Assembly (NCBI GenBank): GCA_963675185.2 | Contig: CAXXOH010000003.1 | Coordinates: 620,001-684,000, forward strand | Direction of reading: 5' to 3' | Length of the DNA stretch: 64,000 nucleotides | DNA from: Ilyobacter_A sp963675185 | Lineage (GTDB): Bacteria > Fusobacteriota > Fusobacteriia > Fusobacteriales > Fusobacteriaceae | Part shown: piece after piece, positions 32,871-41,892 of the stretch | How positions within the stretch are numbered: position 1 is the stretch's first letter | Layout: the number at the start of each line of letters is the position of its first letter | Translations under genes and position numbers: made by a program | Notes under the pieces: generated by a model | Database searches by the model: none | Seen by the model: only the letters and a program-made list of their open reading frames with translations | Told to the model about the DNA's origin: nothing

Positions 32871-32960
32871 CTCAATATATTCGTCCATTTATAGGGACTC
32901 ATGATTTTCATCCGTGAAACAAAAGTTCAATCCTGATGATTAACTTGATTATAATTTTAG

Positions 32961-32986
32961 GCAAAGTCAAAGACTTTGCTTTTTTT
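32961..32986 (+). terminator. Terminator of the tRNA unit
   Basis: GCAAAGTC-AAA-GACTTTGC followed by TTTTTTT. Between the tRNA and this hairpin lies another short tRNA-like scrap (AAAGTTCAATCCT near 32925) too decayed to annotate. Confidence 0.88.
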
Positions 32987-33007
32987 ATTTTACGGCATAT
33001 AAAAAAA

Positions 33008-33023
33008 AGAGGCTTTCGCCTCT
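33008..33023 (-). terminator. Terminator of trxA
   Basis: AGAGGC-GAAA-GCCTCT on the minus strand followed by a run of eight T, a few bases after the trxA stop. Confidence 0.9.
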
Positions 33024-33031
33024 CCTATATC

Positions 33032-33346
33032 TTAGTATGCTGACAATTTTTCCTTCAAAGAATCTTTCTGCATAAGCCCAACAAGTTGGTCCACAGGCTT
33101 ACCGTCTTTGAATATTATCATAGTAGGAATACTTCTTATACCATACTCCCTAGCTAGAGTGTCAACCTCGTCTACGTTTACCTTACATATTTTTGTATTA
33201 ATCTCTTCAGAAAGTTCGTCTAAGATAGGCCCCAGCATTTTGCACGGACCACACCAGCTGGCCCAAAAATCTACAAGTACCAATCCATTTTCCTCTAAAA
33301 CTTCCTTGGAGAAGCTGTTCTCGTCTAGGTGCAAAACTTTACTCAT
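33032..33346 (-). CDS. trxA: Thioredoxin
   Basis: 104 aa with the standard fold. Active site WASWCGPCK at residues about 28-36, then the conserved cis-proline region IRSIPTMIIFKDG and the terminal helix. It is a general cytosolic dithiol reductant. The gene is monocistronic, with a consensus promoter upstream and a terminator after its stop. No thioredoxin reductase lies in the window. Confidence 0.97.
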   Translation of the reverse strand: MSKVLHLDENSFSKEVLEENGLVLVDFWASWCGPCKMLGPILDELSEEINTKICKVNVDEVDTLAREYGIRSIPTMIIFKDGKPVDQLVGLMQKDSLKEKLSAY

Positions 33347-33381
33347 AATTATACCTCCTACTCATCGGTTCACATGTTAAA

Positions 33382-33410
33382 ATACTACCATATGATTACT
33401 TATTTGTCAA
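33382..33410 (-). promoter_or_regulatory. Promoter of trxA
   Basis: Minus strand TTGACA (33410-33405), 17-bp spacer, TAGTAT (33387-33382), about 36 nt before the ATG. Confidence 0.78.
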
Positions 33411-33609
33411 TAATGGTTAATTTTATTAAATTATCAACTATTTTTGTTAAATAAATTCATCACACAATACCAGAGTCCAAAACACCCAATTTATAAAAGC
33501 TACTAGCATAACCTATAGAGATTCTCTACTTTTATATTGAAGTTTTTTTGCAAAAATTATATAATCTATAAAATCTTTATCGTGTGAGTAAATTTTCAAG
33601 GAGTTGTAT

Positions 33610-34320
33610 ATGCAGTTTCAAAGACAGGTTCTCTTGATAGGACAGGAAAATTATGAAAAATTAAACAATGCTTCGGTTATAGTTTTCGGCGTTGGCGGAG
33701 TAGGGGGCTTTGCAGTAGAAGCTCTTGTGCGTGCAGGTGTAGGAAAGCTTTCTGTGGTAGATTTCGACACTGTGGACATTACCAACTTAAACAGGCAGAT
33801 AATCGCCACCCACCACTCAATTGGAAGAGCTAAGGTAGAACTTGTTAGGGAGAGGGCGCTCGCCATAAATCCAGAATTAGATATAAGCATCTACAGAGAA
33901 AAATTTTCACAAGAGACTCAAGACATGTTTTTTAAAGAGCAAAATTACAATTATATAGTGGACGCTATAGATCTGGTTTCATGCAAACTCTCGCTCATAG
34001 AGAGGGCTAAAAAAGACGGTATTCCAATAATATCTTCTATGGGTACCGGCAACAAGCTAGACCCTACCAGGTTCGAGGTAGCTGACATAAGCAAAACCTC
34101 GGTGTGCCCCCTTGCTAAGGTAATGAGAAAAGAACTAAAAAACAGGGGCATAAAAAAGGTAAAAGTGGTATACTCTAAAGAGGAGCCTATAAAACCCGAA
34201 AACGAGGATGGAAGCAGGGCTAAAAACATAAACGTTGGCAGCATCTCATTCGTGCCTTCTGTTGCCGGGCTTATAATAGCAGGTGAAGTTATAAAAGATA
34301 TTTGCGACATAAGGGGGTAA
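33610..34320 (+). CDS. tcdA: tRNA threonylcarbamoyladenosine dehydratase (TcdA/CsdL-like)
   Basis: 236 aa. The start is taken as ATG at 33610 because AAGGAG lies 7 nt upstream; TTG at 33604 is possible but too close. E1-like Rossmann motif VFGVGGVGGFAVEAL, the acidic DFDTVDITNLNRQ adenylate-binding segment, and ISSMGTGNKLDPTRFEVADI-KTSVCPLAK are all typical of TcdA. The catalytic Cys candidate is in SVCPLAK. The enzyme converts t6A37 in tRNA to the cyclic form using ATP. A flavodoxin gene follows 4 bp later, so the two are cotranscribed. Confidence 0.9.
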   Translation: MQFQRQVLLIGQENYEKLNNASVIVFGVGGVGGFAVEALVRAGVGKLSVVDFDTVDITNLNRQIIATHHSIGRAKVELVRERALAINPELDISIYREKFSQETQDMFFKEQNYNYIVDAIDLVSCKLSLIERAKKDGIPIISSMGTGNKLDPTRFEVADISKTSVCPLAKVMRKELKNRGIKKVKVVYSKEEPIKPENEDGSRAKNINVGSISFVPSVAGLIIAGEVIKDICDIRG

Positions 34321-34324
34321 TACT

Positions 34325-34822
34325 ATGAAAAAAATAGGAGTATTTTACGGATCTACCGGCGGAACCACAAAGGGGGTCGTTGACGAGATAGAGTTTAACT
34401 TAGAAGATGCGGATATATACGACGTAAAAGACGGAATAGAATCCATGGAGGGTTATGAGAACCTAATCCTTGCCGTGCCAACTTACGGTGTAGGAGAGTT
34501 GCAGGAAGACTGGGAAAAGGTTTTCGATCAGTTCAGAAATATGGAGTTCAAGGATAAAGTGGTGGCACTTGTAGGTGTGGGCAACCAAAAGACTTTTGGA
34601 GAGTCTTTTGTCGGCGCACTGAAGCTTCTCTACGATGTACTCGTTGAAAAGGGGGCAAATTTGATAGGTTTCACCTCTACAGAGGGGTACAGCTTCGAAG
34701 AATGTGAGGCCATAGTTGAAGGGGAGTTCATGGGGCTTGTTATAGACGAGGCTAATCAGGATGACGAAACTCCTGACAGGGTATACGATTGGATAGAAGA
34801 GATAAAACCTCTTTTTAAATAA
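34325..34822 (+). CDS. Flavodoxin
   Basis: 165 aa, long-chain flavodoxin size. The FMN phosphate loop is YGSTGGTTKGV at residues 8-18, the aromatic FMN-contact strands are AVPTYGVGELQEDWE and VGVGNQKTFGESFVGAL. It would carry electrons at low potential in place of ferredoxin. It follows tcdA with 4 bp between and ends at a bidirectional terminator shared with proS. Confidence 0.94.
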   Translation: MKKIGVFYGSTGGTTKGVVDEIEFNLEDADIYDVKDGIESMEGYENLILAVPTYGVGELQEDWEKVFDQFRNMEFKDKVVALVGVGNQKTFGESFVGALKLLYDVLVEKGANLIGFTSTEGYSFEECEAIVEGEFMGLVIDEANQDDETPDRVYDWIEEIKPLFK

Positions 34823-34852
34823 AAAAGCTGCCGGAATTCCGGCAGCTTTTTT
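34821..34852. terminator. Bidirectional terminator between flavodoxin and proS
   Basis: AAAAAAGCTGCCGG-AATT-CCGGCAGCTTTTTT, a perfect 14-bp stem with a 4-nt loop. It overlaps both stop codons of the convergent genes. Confidence 0.95.
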
Positions 34853-36578
34853 ATTTATTCTCAGATATCCATTTTTCCACAAATTCCAGCACCTTGTCTA
34901 TTTCAACATCAAAAGCTTCGCCGGTTTTTCTAATCTTTACCTCTATTTTGCCTTCAGATATACCTTTACCCACAACTACTTTTAGCGGGAATCCAATAAG
35001 GTCGGCATCTTTAAACTTGAACCCAGGTCTTTCATCTCTGTCGTCTATTACAGCCTCTATACCCTTCTCAAGCATTTTTTTATAAATATCCTCTGCAAGA
35101 GCAACCTGATCAACGTTTTTCATGTTGGCAGGTATAATGTCAACTATATAAGGAGCTATGGATACAGGCCATATTATCCCATACTCATCGTTGTTTTGCT
35201 CTATGGCAGCAGCAGCTGTCCTAGATACTCCTATGCCATAACACCCCATTGTCATAGTCTGAGTCTTCCCATTTTGGTCTAAGAAAGTGGCATTTAAGGC
35301 ATCAGCATACTTTTTCCCAAGCTGGAATATATGCCCCGTTTCTATACCTCTTGCAACATCTAAGGTCCCCTCACAGTGTGTACAAGACTCACCGGTTTTA
35401 ACCATTCTTATATCTGCAAATTTATGTACAGTAAGGTCTCTCTCCAAGTTTGCATTCATATAATGTTTATCGATCTCGTTGGCACCTACAACGGCATTTT
35501 TTATATCCTTTACAGTTTCGTCAGCTATCACCGTTATGTTGTCGCTAAGTTCTCCTATGGCCCCGCAGAACCCCTTAGCCAAACCTAGATTTTCAAACTC
35601 AGTCTCAGAAATAAGCTCTAACTCATAAGGTGAACCCGTTGCATTTTTGAGTTTTACCTCGTTTACCTCATAGTCACCTCTTATAAGGGCCATGAAGTAT
35701 TTGGTGTGCTCCTCTTTTAGACCCGATTTAAACACCATGGCCTTTACGGTTTTCTCCACAGGAACACCTAAAAACTCTGCCACATCCTCTATGGCAGAAG
35801 CGTCCGGTGTGTCCACAAGTGCTAGTTCTTTTAACTCTTCAGCAGATTCCACTGTGTTTATTTTACTAACAGCTTTTTCCGAGTTTGCTGCGTAACTACA
35901 AGTATTGCAGTAGTATATGTCATCCTCACCAGAATCAGCTAAAACCATGAATTCGTGAGTTGTGCTACCTCCTATATTTCCGGCATCAGCCTCTACGGCT
36001 CTGAATTCAAGTCCGCACCTTTCAAATATTCTGGTATAAGCCTGCCTCATATTTTCATACTCTTCAGCAAGGCTTTCATCTGTTGCATGGAAAGAGTAGG
36101 CATCCTTCATCAAAAACTCTCTTCCCCTCATAAGTCCGAATCTTGGTCTTCTTTCATCCCTGAATTTAGTCTGTATCTGATATATATTTAGCGGTAGATT
36201 TTTGTATGACGATACATCATTTCTTATTATATCGGTAATTACCTCTTCGTGGGTAGGTCCTAACACAAAGTCTCTTTGGTGTCTGTCTTTTATTCTCATC
36301 ATTTCAGGCCCCATGGTATCCCATCTGCCTGATTCCTGCCAAAGTTCTGCAGGTTGAAGAACTGGCATCAAAACCTCTTGAGCTCCGGCTCTATCCATCT
36401 CTTCTCTTACTATGTTCTCCACCTTTTTAAGAACCTTGTATCCAAGCGGAAGGTATGTATATATACCGCTGGCAAGTTTTTTTATCATTCCAGCCCTCAT
36501 CATGAGCTTATGGCTTATAACCTCTGCTTCTTTTGGAGTTTCTTTAAGGGTTTTAACGTAAAGTTTGCTAAATCTCAT
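34851..36578 (-). CDS. proS: Prolyl-tRNA synthetase, bacterial type
   Basis: 575 aa. Class II core with MRAGMIKKLASGIYTYLPLG at the start, RFGLMRGREFLMKDAYSFH, and the C-terminal GCYGIGVSRTAAAAIEQNND (motif 3). The insertion between them (residues about 220-400, containing YFMALIRGDYEVNEVKL) is the editing (INS) domain that deacylates Ala-tRNA-Pro, found in bacterial-type ProS. It has a promoter of its own and shares a terminator with the flavodoxin gene. Confidence 0.97.
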   Translation of the reverse strand: MRFSKLYVKTLKETPKEAEVISHKLMMRAGMIKKLASGIYTYLPLGYKVLKKVENIVREEMDRAGAQEVLMPVLQPAELWQESGRWDTMGPEMMRIKDRHQRDFVLGPTHEEVITDIIRNDVSSYKNLPLNIYQIQTKFRDERRPRFGLMRGREFLMKDAYSFHATDESLAEEYENMRQAYTRIFERCGLEFRAVEADAGNIGGSTTHEFMVLADSGEDDIYYCNTCSYAANSEKAVSKINTVESAEELKELALVDTPDASAIEDVAEFLGVPVEKTVKAMVFKSGLKEEHTKYFMALIRGDYEVNEVKLKNATGSPYELELISETEFENLGLAKGFCGAIGELSDNITVIADETVKDIKNAVVGANEIDKHYMNANLERDLTVHKFADIRMVKTGESCTHCEGTLDVARGIETGHIFQLGKKYADALNATFLDQNGKTQTMTMGCYGIGVSRTAAAAIEQNNDEYGIIWPVSIAPYIVDIIPANMKNVDQVALAEDIYKKMLEKGIEAVIDDRDERPGFKFKDADLIGFPLKVVVGKGISEGKIEVKIRKTGEAFDVEIDKVLEFVEKWISENK

Positions 36579-36620
36579 TTTTTCAAATTCCTCCTGATAA
36601 AATCTTTCTTAAACTAAGCC

Positions 36621-36649
36621 ATTATACACGATTTGACTATACTTGTCGA
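36621..36649 (-). promoter_or_regulatory. Promoter of proS
   Basis: Minus strand TCGACA (36649-36644), 17-bp spacer, TATAAT (36626-36621). It lies just after the pilT stop, so proS is not dependent on the recG-pilT transcript. Confidence 0.78.
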
Positions 36650-36655
36650 TATTTT

Positions 36656-37759
36656 CTAATACATAGAGTTGAAAAAATCTGCTGAAGAGGACAGGCTTAT
36701 GCCGTTTTTGAGAAATTCTATGTTTTTTTTAACTGTAGCATATTCAAGTGCAGTTTCATAGTCTATTAAGCCGGCCATATAGAGATCCCTTATATTTTGG
36801 TCAAAACTTTGTGACTTGTATATCTCCCTTCCCTCTTCTATGTACTTAGGTATCTGTACTACCCCCTCGTTAGTCTGCATAAGTTCCTTTATAGTAGATG
36901 TATTTATCATAATTTCCAAGGCAGCCACCCTTCCACCATCTTTTTTCGGAAGCAGCCTCTGCGAAACTACCCCCCTTATATTTTCAGACAGCTGAAACTT
37001 TATCTGCTTTTGCTTTTCCTGAGGAAAAAAGTCCACTATCCTGCTTATGGTCTGGCTGGCATTTATTGTATGTAGGGTTGAAATGACAAGGTGCCCTGTC
37101 TCAGATGCCTTAAGTGCAGCCTCAACGGTCTCCTTGTCCCTCAACTCACCTATGAATATTAAATCAGGATCCTGCCTAAGAACGTATCTTAAAGCTGACG
37201 TAAAATCCAGTATATCGTTGGGGATCTCTTTTTGCGACACTATGGACTTCTCGTCTTTATATAAAAATTCTATCGGATCTTCGAAAGTGATTATATTTTT
37301 CCTGAAGTTTTTATTTACGTAGTTTATCATGGAGGCTACAGTTGTCGATTTCCCGCTACCTGTTGCCCCCGTAACTAATATAAGCCCGTTTCTCTCCTTG
37401 ACCACTTCTTTTAACACAGGAGGAAGTTTCAGGTTATCAATATCAGGTATGTTGCTTGGGATAACCCTGGCTACCAGCATATAGGTCCCCCTCTGGGTGG
37501 AAAGGTTCATCCTAAACCTAGACAAACCTGGCATAGAATAGGAAAAATCTGCACCCAGCTTTTCCTGCAAATCCTTTTTTACAGTATCGTTCATCAGCGG
37601 TTTTATTAGTTCCTCCATGTCAGCAGTTCTCAGCTTCTCTCTACCTTCCACCTTAAATAGTTCCCCATCTTTTCTTATAATAGGATAGTTTCCAACTTTC
37701 ATATGCAGGTCCGAACCTCCGTTTTTAACAAGGAACTTCAAGTAGTCTTCTATTCTCAA
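36656..37759 (-). CDS. pilT: Type IV pilus retraction ATPase PilT
   Basis: 367 aa. N-terminal GSDLHMKVGNYPIIRKDGEL, Walker A GATGSGKSTT, Asp-box ITFEDPIEFLY, Walker B DPDLIFIGELRD and His-box GHLVISTLHT are all present in PilT order, followed by QRLLPK. PilT depolymerises type IV pili and drives twitching or DNA uptake. It lies 16 bp after recG and is probably read from recG. The only other pilus-type gene here is the pseudopilin at 49700. Confidence 0.93.
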   Translation of the reverse strand: MRIEDYLKFLVKNGGSDLHMKVGNYPIIRKDGELFKVEGREKLRTADMEELIKPLMNDTVKKDLQEKLGADFSYSMPGLSRFRMNLSTQRGTYMLVARVIPSNIPDIDNLKLPPVLKEVVKERNGLILVTGATGSGKSTTVASMINYVNKNFRKNIITFEDPIEFLYKDEKSIVSQKEIPNDILDFTSALRYVLRQDPDLIFIGELRDKETVEAALKASETGHLVISTLHTINASQTISRIVDFFPQEKQKQIKFQLSENIRGVVSQRLLPKKDGGRVAALEIMINTSTIKELMQTNEGVVQIPKYIEEGREIYKSQSFDQNIRDLYMAGLIDYETALEYATVKKNIEFLKNGISLSSSADFFNSMY

Positions 37760-37775
37760 TTTTATACCCCCTGTG

Positions 37776-39827
37776 CTATATTTTTTCTTTAAACTTCTCC
37801 TCTATATCCATTTTTAAATAAGGGTTTTCTATCTTCCCGTTGTTTTTTTTCAGGTACTCTACAGCTATATCCCTAGCCAGTTTCACGGTTTTTACGTCAT
37901 GCACTATGTCAACCAGTTTCAGGTCGGATATCCCACTCTGCCTTGTCCCGAATATTTCACCGGACTTTCTTAGGCGGAGGTCCTCCTCGGCTATCTTGAA
38001 ACCGTCCGTGGTGGTCTCCATCACCCTGAGTCTTGATTTTGATACATCGTTTTCAGTTTCAGATATCAAAAAACAGTATGAGGCGTGCTCCCCACGCCCT
38101 ACCCTACCCCTTAGCTGGTGGAGTGCACTGAGCCCGAATCTATGGGCGTCGCTCACTATCATTATAGAGGCATTGGGTATATTCACCCCCACCTCTATTA
38201 CCGTGGTAGAAACCAATATATCTATGCCGCCTTTTTTAAATTTCCTCATTATCTCTTCTTTTTCGGTGTTCTTCATCCTGCCGTGCAGCAGCCCAATATT
38301 AAAACTGCTGAAAGCCCTGGAAACTTCCTGATAGAGCTCCACGGCAGACTTGGCGTTCAAGGCCTCGCTCTCTTCTATTAAGGGGGCCACAAAATAAGCC
38401 TGCCTTCCCTCTGAAAGCTTCTTCTCTATGAAATCATAGGTCAATTTTTTATCCACGCTACTTTTTATCCATTTAGTCTTTATAGGTTTCCTTCCAGGAG
38501 GCAGTTCATCTATTATAGACACGTCCAAGTCCCCGTATATACTTAGGGCCAGGGACCTTGGTATAGGCGTAGCCGACATGACTATGAGGTTTGAAAGCAC
38601 CCCTTTGTCCCTTAACTTTTTCCTCTGAACCACTCCAAACCTGTGCTGTTCATCTATTACTATAAGCCCCAGGCTTTTAAACTCCACACTATCTTCTATC
38701 AGTGCATGGGTCCCAACGACTATATCCACGATACCCTCTCTTATTTCCGCTAGGAGCTTCTCCCTTTTTTTCCCCTTCACACTACCAGTTAGTATCTCCA
38801 CTCTTACACCAAGTGCATTTAGCACATCCACAACCGCCAAATAATGCTGCACGGCCAGGATCTCTGTCGGCGCCATGATTACCCCCTGATAGGAATTTTC
38901 CACCATGTAGAGCAGCAGGATTATGGCCACCACGGTTTTACCGGAACCTACGTCGCCCTGTATCAGCCTGTTGACCATCTTCCCGCCCACCAGCTCCTTG
39001 TATATCTCCGTAACAACCTTCTTCTGGGCCTTTGTCAGGCCAAAACCTAGCTCGTCTAAAAAGTTTTTTACCAGTTCTTTTTTGTCTTCCAGCTCGTATT
39101 TTCTGCTCTCTTTAAACTCATTTTCAAACCTCTTTGAGAGTATGCCGAACTCCAGTATCAACAGTTCCTCCACGGCAAATCTTCTCTTCGCTTCCTCCAG
39201 CGCCCTGTTGGATTTGGGAAAGTGTATCGCCCTAAGCGCCTCTCTCCTACCTATAAGCTTATATTCGCCAAGTATATCTTCCGGGATGTTTTCATACAGC
39301 TCTTCGCTGTACTTTTCAATCCCCTTATACATAAGCTTTCTCATCCAGTTCTGATTCATCCCTTTGGCAATGGAATATACCGGCAGTATGGACCCGTCTA
39401 CAGTTTTATCATGTTCTATTTCCCTGTATTCGGCGTTTACTATCTGAAAGGTGTACGCCCTCTTTACCTTGCCTATAAACACATATTCCTTACCAACTTC
39501 TAACACCTTTTTTAGGTAGGGCATTTGGAACCATACCAGGTCTAAAAACCCGGTATCGTCTCCAACTCTTGCACGAAACATTGTCTTCCTGGTTCTGGTA
39601 CGTATGTTTTCCATCTTGAAAATCTTGGCCCTTACCAGCACGTACTCCCCTTCCCTAAGGTCCCTTATTTTTTTAATGTTTGTCCTGTCTTCATAGGTCC
39701 TGGGAAAGTTATACAGTACGTCAAAAATGGTATCCAACCCCAGGCTTTTAAACCTTTTTAGGTTTTTCTCCCCCAGTCCATAAATATTTGCTTTTTCTAT
39801 CTCCTCGTACAGACTGTCGTAACTCAT
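37776..39827 (-). CDS. recG: ATP-dependent DNA helicase RecG
   Basis: 683 aa, full length. The N-terminal wedge/OB domain (DLREGEYVLVRAKI) is followed by helicase motifs LIQGDVGSGKT (I), VIDEQHRFG (II), MSATPIPRS (III), and the C-terminal RLRVMETTTDGFKIAEEDL (TRG motif). RecG remodels stalled forks and Holliday junctions. It precedes pilT and follows yebC, whose terminator separates the two. Confidence 0.97.
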   Translation of the reverse strand: MSYDSLYEEIEKANIYGLGEKNLKRFKSLGLDTIFDVLYNFPRTYEDRTNIKKIRDLREGEYVLVRAKIFKMENIRTRTRKTMFRARVGDDTGFLDLVWFQMPYLKKVLEVGKEYVFIGKVKRAYTFQIVNAEYREIEHDKTVDGSILPVYSIAKGMNQNWMRKLMYKGIEKYSEELYENIPEDILGEYKLIGRREALRAIHFPKSNRALEEAKRRFAVEELLILEFGILSKRFENEFKESRKYELEDKKELVKNFLDELGFGLTKAQKKVVTEIYKELVGGKMVNRLIQGDVGSGKTVVAIILLLYMVENSYQGVIMAPTEILAVQHYLAVVDVLNALGVRVEILTGSVKGKKREKLLAEIREGIVDIVVGTHALIEDSVEFKSLGLIVIDEQHRFGVVQRKKLRDKGVLSNLIVMSATPIPRSLALSIYGDLDVSIIDELPPGRKPIKTKWIKSSVDKKLTYDFIEKKLSEGRQAYFVAPLIEESEALNAKSAVELYQEVSRAFSSFNIGLLHGRMKNTEKEEIMRKFKKGGIDILVSTTVIEVGVNIPNASIMIVSDAHRFGLSALHQLRGRVGRGEHASYCFLISETENDVSKSRLRVMETTTDGFKIAEEDLRLRKSGEIFGTRQSGISDLKLVDIVHDVKTVKLARDIAVEYLKKNNGKIENPYLKMDIEEKFKEKI

Positions 39828-39859
39828 AGCGCCACTTCCTCCAAAATAGAATTTAAAAA

Positions 39860-39891
39860 AAGGCGTTTTTCCATAACAGGTTAAACGCCTT
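39860..39891. terminator. Terminator after yebC
   Basis: AAGGCGTTT and AAACGCCTT form a 9-bp stem around a 14-nt loop, with A and T runs on both sides, just after the yebC stop. Confidence 0.82.
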
Positions 39892-39898
39892 AAAAAAA

Positions 39899-40651
39899 CT
39901 ATTCCATTATTTCTTCCATTAACTCATCAGAGATATCGAAGTTGGAGTACACCTCTTGAACATCCTCAAGGTCCTCCAAGGCTTCATAAAGCCCCATGAT
40001 TTTTTTAGCCATATCAGCATCTGTGATTTCCACCTTATTTTCAGGTATAAATGTTATCTCGGCTTCCTCGTATTTATATCCAGCTTCAGTTAGTTGGTCT
40101 ACCACGGATTGAAAATCATTTGGCTCAGATATGACGTTGAAGGCTTCACCTTCAAGTTTTACATCTTCTGCACCGGCTTCAAGGGCTGTCATCATTAGTT
40201 CGTCTTCATCTACCCCCTCTGCCACTATGGATATTAACCCCTTTCTGTTAAACATCCAGGCAACTGCACCGTCAGCTCCTAGGTTTCCTCCTCTTTTTGA
40301 GAAAGTAGACCTTACATCCGAAGCCGACCTGTTCTTGTTGTCAGTTACGACATCAACTATGAAAGCCACCCCAGACGGACCGTAGCCTTCGTATCTGATC
40401 TCTAGATATTCTACACCCTCCAGTTCACCTGTACCTTTTTTAATGGCTCTTTCTATATTATCCTTAGGCATGTTTCCAGCTTTAGCCTTGTCAAGCGCAA
40501 GTCTTAATCTAGGATTGAAGTTCGGGTCCCCCCCGCCTTCTCTGGCTGCAATTGTAAGCTCTTTACCCAGTTTGGTGAAAAGTTTTGCCCTTAGTTTATC
40601 CTGTCTCCCTTTTCTGTGTTTTATATTAGCCCACTTACTGTGTCCTGCCAC
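39899..40651 (-). CDS. yebC: YebC/PmpR family protein
   Basis: 250 aa. Start GTG at 40651, preceded by AGGAGG. The opening AGHSKWANIKHRKGRQD, the central GGDPNFNPRLRLALDKAKAG and GYGPSGVAFIVDVVTDNKNR are signature segments of the family. YebC proteins were long called transcriptional regulators; recent work links them to translation of difficult proline stretches. It is monocistronic with its own terminator. Confidence 0.95.
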   Translation of the reverse strand: MAGHSKWANIKHRKGRQDKLRAKLFTKLGKELTIAAREGGGDPNFNPRLRLALDKAKAGNMPKDNIERAIKKGTGELEGVEYLEIRYEGYGPSGVAFIVDVVTDNKNRSASDVRSTFSKRGGNLGADGAVAWMFNRKGLISIVAEGVDEDELMMTALEAGAEDVKLEGEAFNVISEPNDFQSVVDQLTEAGYKYEEAEITFIPENKVEITDADMAKKIMGLYEALEDLEDVQEVYSNFDISDELMEEIME

Positions 40652-40749
40652 AACTATACCTCCTAAGTTCTTATATGAATATTATTCTTAATTTTATCAT
40701 ATGAAATATTTTTTTTCAACAGCTTATCCCTTGAAAAAAGGTCTCATCC

Positions 40750-41295
40750 CTATCTTACAACAAAAATTTTATCGACTTTTTCATCATGTCCTTCAGCTTC
40801 TATGCACTCCACTATCTGAAACGGATAGACTACTGCAACCCGCTTTGCACTGCATCCCTTTAAAAAACGGTCGTAGTACCCCTTTCCAAAACCTATACGG
40901 TTGCCTGATTTATCAAAAGCCACCCCGGGTACCACTACGAGGTCTATTCCTTCTTTTGGATAAACCACGCCTTCCAAAACCTCAGGTATGCTGTATTTAT
41001 TGTCATCTACAAGCTGAATCCCTAACTCTAGCTCCACGGATTCCACTTCGTCCCTGTCATTTATTCTGGGTATGAGCAGCGTCTTGCCGTCCTCAAGCAC
41101 CCTGGCATTTATGTCGGTGGTATCCACCTCATTTTTTATGCTCATGTACGACATCACCACATGGCTTTCTATGTATTCGTTGCTTTTCAAGAGTAGTTCC
41201 GATACCTGATGTGAATACTCTTTTACATACTCCCGTGTCAGAGCTTCTCTCTCCTGCCTCACCTTTCTCCTTAATTCTTTTTTATCCATTTGCAT
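40750..41295 (-). CDS. 5-formyltetrahydrofolate cyclo-ligase
   Basis: 181 aa. Basic N-terminus MDKKELRRKVRQEREAL (start at 41295, or two codons later at 41289), then GIDLVVVPGVAFDKSGNRIG and the ATP-site motif GFGKGYYDRFL. It converts 5-formyl-THF to 5,10-methenyl-THF with ATP. Its start overlaps the end of the uracil-DNA glycosylase gene by 14 bp, so the two are translationally coupled. Confidence 0.95.
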   Translation of the reverse strand: MQMDKKELRRKVRQEREALTREYVKEYSHQVSELLLKSNEYIESHVVMSYMSIKNEVDTTDINARVLEDGKTLLIPRINDRDEVESVELELGIQLVDDNKYSIPEVLEGVVYPKEGIDLVVVPGVAFDKSGNRIGFGKGYYDRFLKGCSAKRVAVVYPFQIVECIEAEGHDEKVDKIFVVR

Positions 41296-41878
41296 TGCCG
41301 CCTAGAGCATCCAGCTCTCTCTTGATGTTTTCCATATCCTTCCAGGTGAACCATCTAGGGCTCTTCTTTTCCCTGCTAGTCTCCCTTAGAAGATAAGCAG
41401 GATCATGTATGACCATTAGCTTTACATTTCCGTCCCAATTGTATATCTTGCCCCTAATATCGGTTATCTTCACTCCCTCGTCCCTCAACAGGAACTTGGA
41501 CGTCTCCTGCCCCATTGCCACAACTATTTTTGGTTTTATAAGGGCAATCTGCATATCCAAGTATTCTCTAAACTTTTCCCTGTCTTTTTCCTGGAGATCG
41601 TTTAATTTACACTTGCACTTGGCAAGGTTGGTGACATATATATCCTCTTTTTTTAAGTAGACAAGCTTGCATAATTTATAAAAAAACTCCCCGGAGCTCC
41701 CTGGGAGAGTTGTCCCGTGTTCATCCTCATAAAGGTTAGGATCGTCACCTATAAAAATGATGTCGCTCTGTCTGCTTCCGGCTCCGAGTACGACCTTATC
41801 TTTTTTATTATCAAGCACCTCAACTTTATACGTGTCTACCTCAAATTTCAGTTCTTCCCACAAATCATCTATGTTCAT
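41282..41878 (-). CDS. Uracil-DNA glycosylase, family 4-like, lacking the N-terminal cysteine pair
   Basis: 198 aa with ATG at 41878 (GGGGGG just upstream); an upstream TTG at 41896 is less likely. Motif 1 is IFIGDDPNLYEDEHGTTLPG, the middle YVTNLAKCKCK corresponds to the NxxKC region, and the C-terminal VIHDPAYLLRE holds the catalytic His. Family 4 enzymes carry a 4Fe-4S cluster; here the usual first C-x2-C pair before the VLGAG strand reads VDTYKVEVL, with no Cys. Either the cluster is absent or bound differently. Part of the MBL-UDG-folate ligase run. Confidence 0.8.
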   Translation of the reverse strand: MNIDDLWEELKFEVDTYKVEVLDNKKDKVVLGAGSRQSDIIFIGDDPNLYEDEHGTTLPGSSGEFFYKLCKLVYLKKEDIYVTNLAKCKCKLNDLQEKDREKFREYLDMQIALIKPKIVVAMGQETSKFLLRDEGVKITDIRGKIYNWDGNVKLMVIHDPAYLLRETSREKKSPRWFTWKDMENIKRELDALGGNANG

Positions 41879-41892
41879 ATTCCCCCCTATTT

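Noticed and set aside
32880..32945. A third tRNA after tRNA-CAT
   Set aside because: Only a T-loop-like piece and a possible anticodon-loop piece can be seen; no acceptor or D-stem forms.
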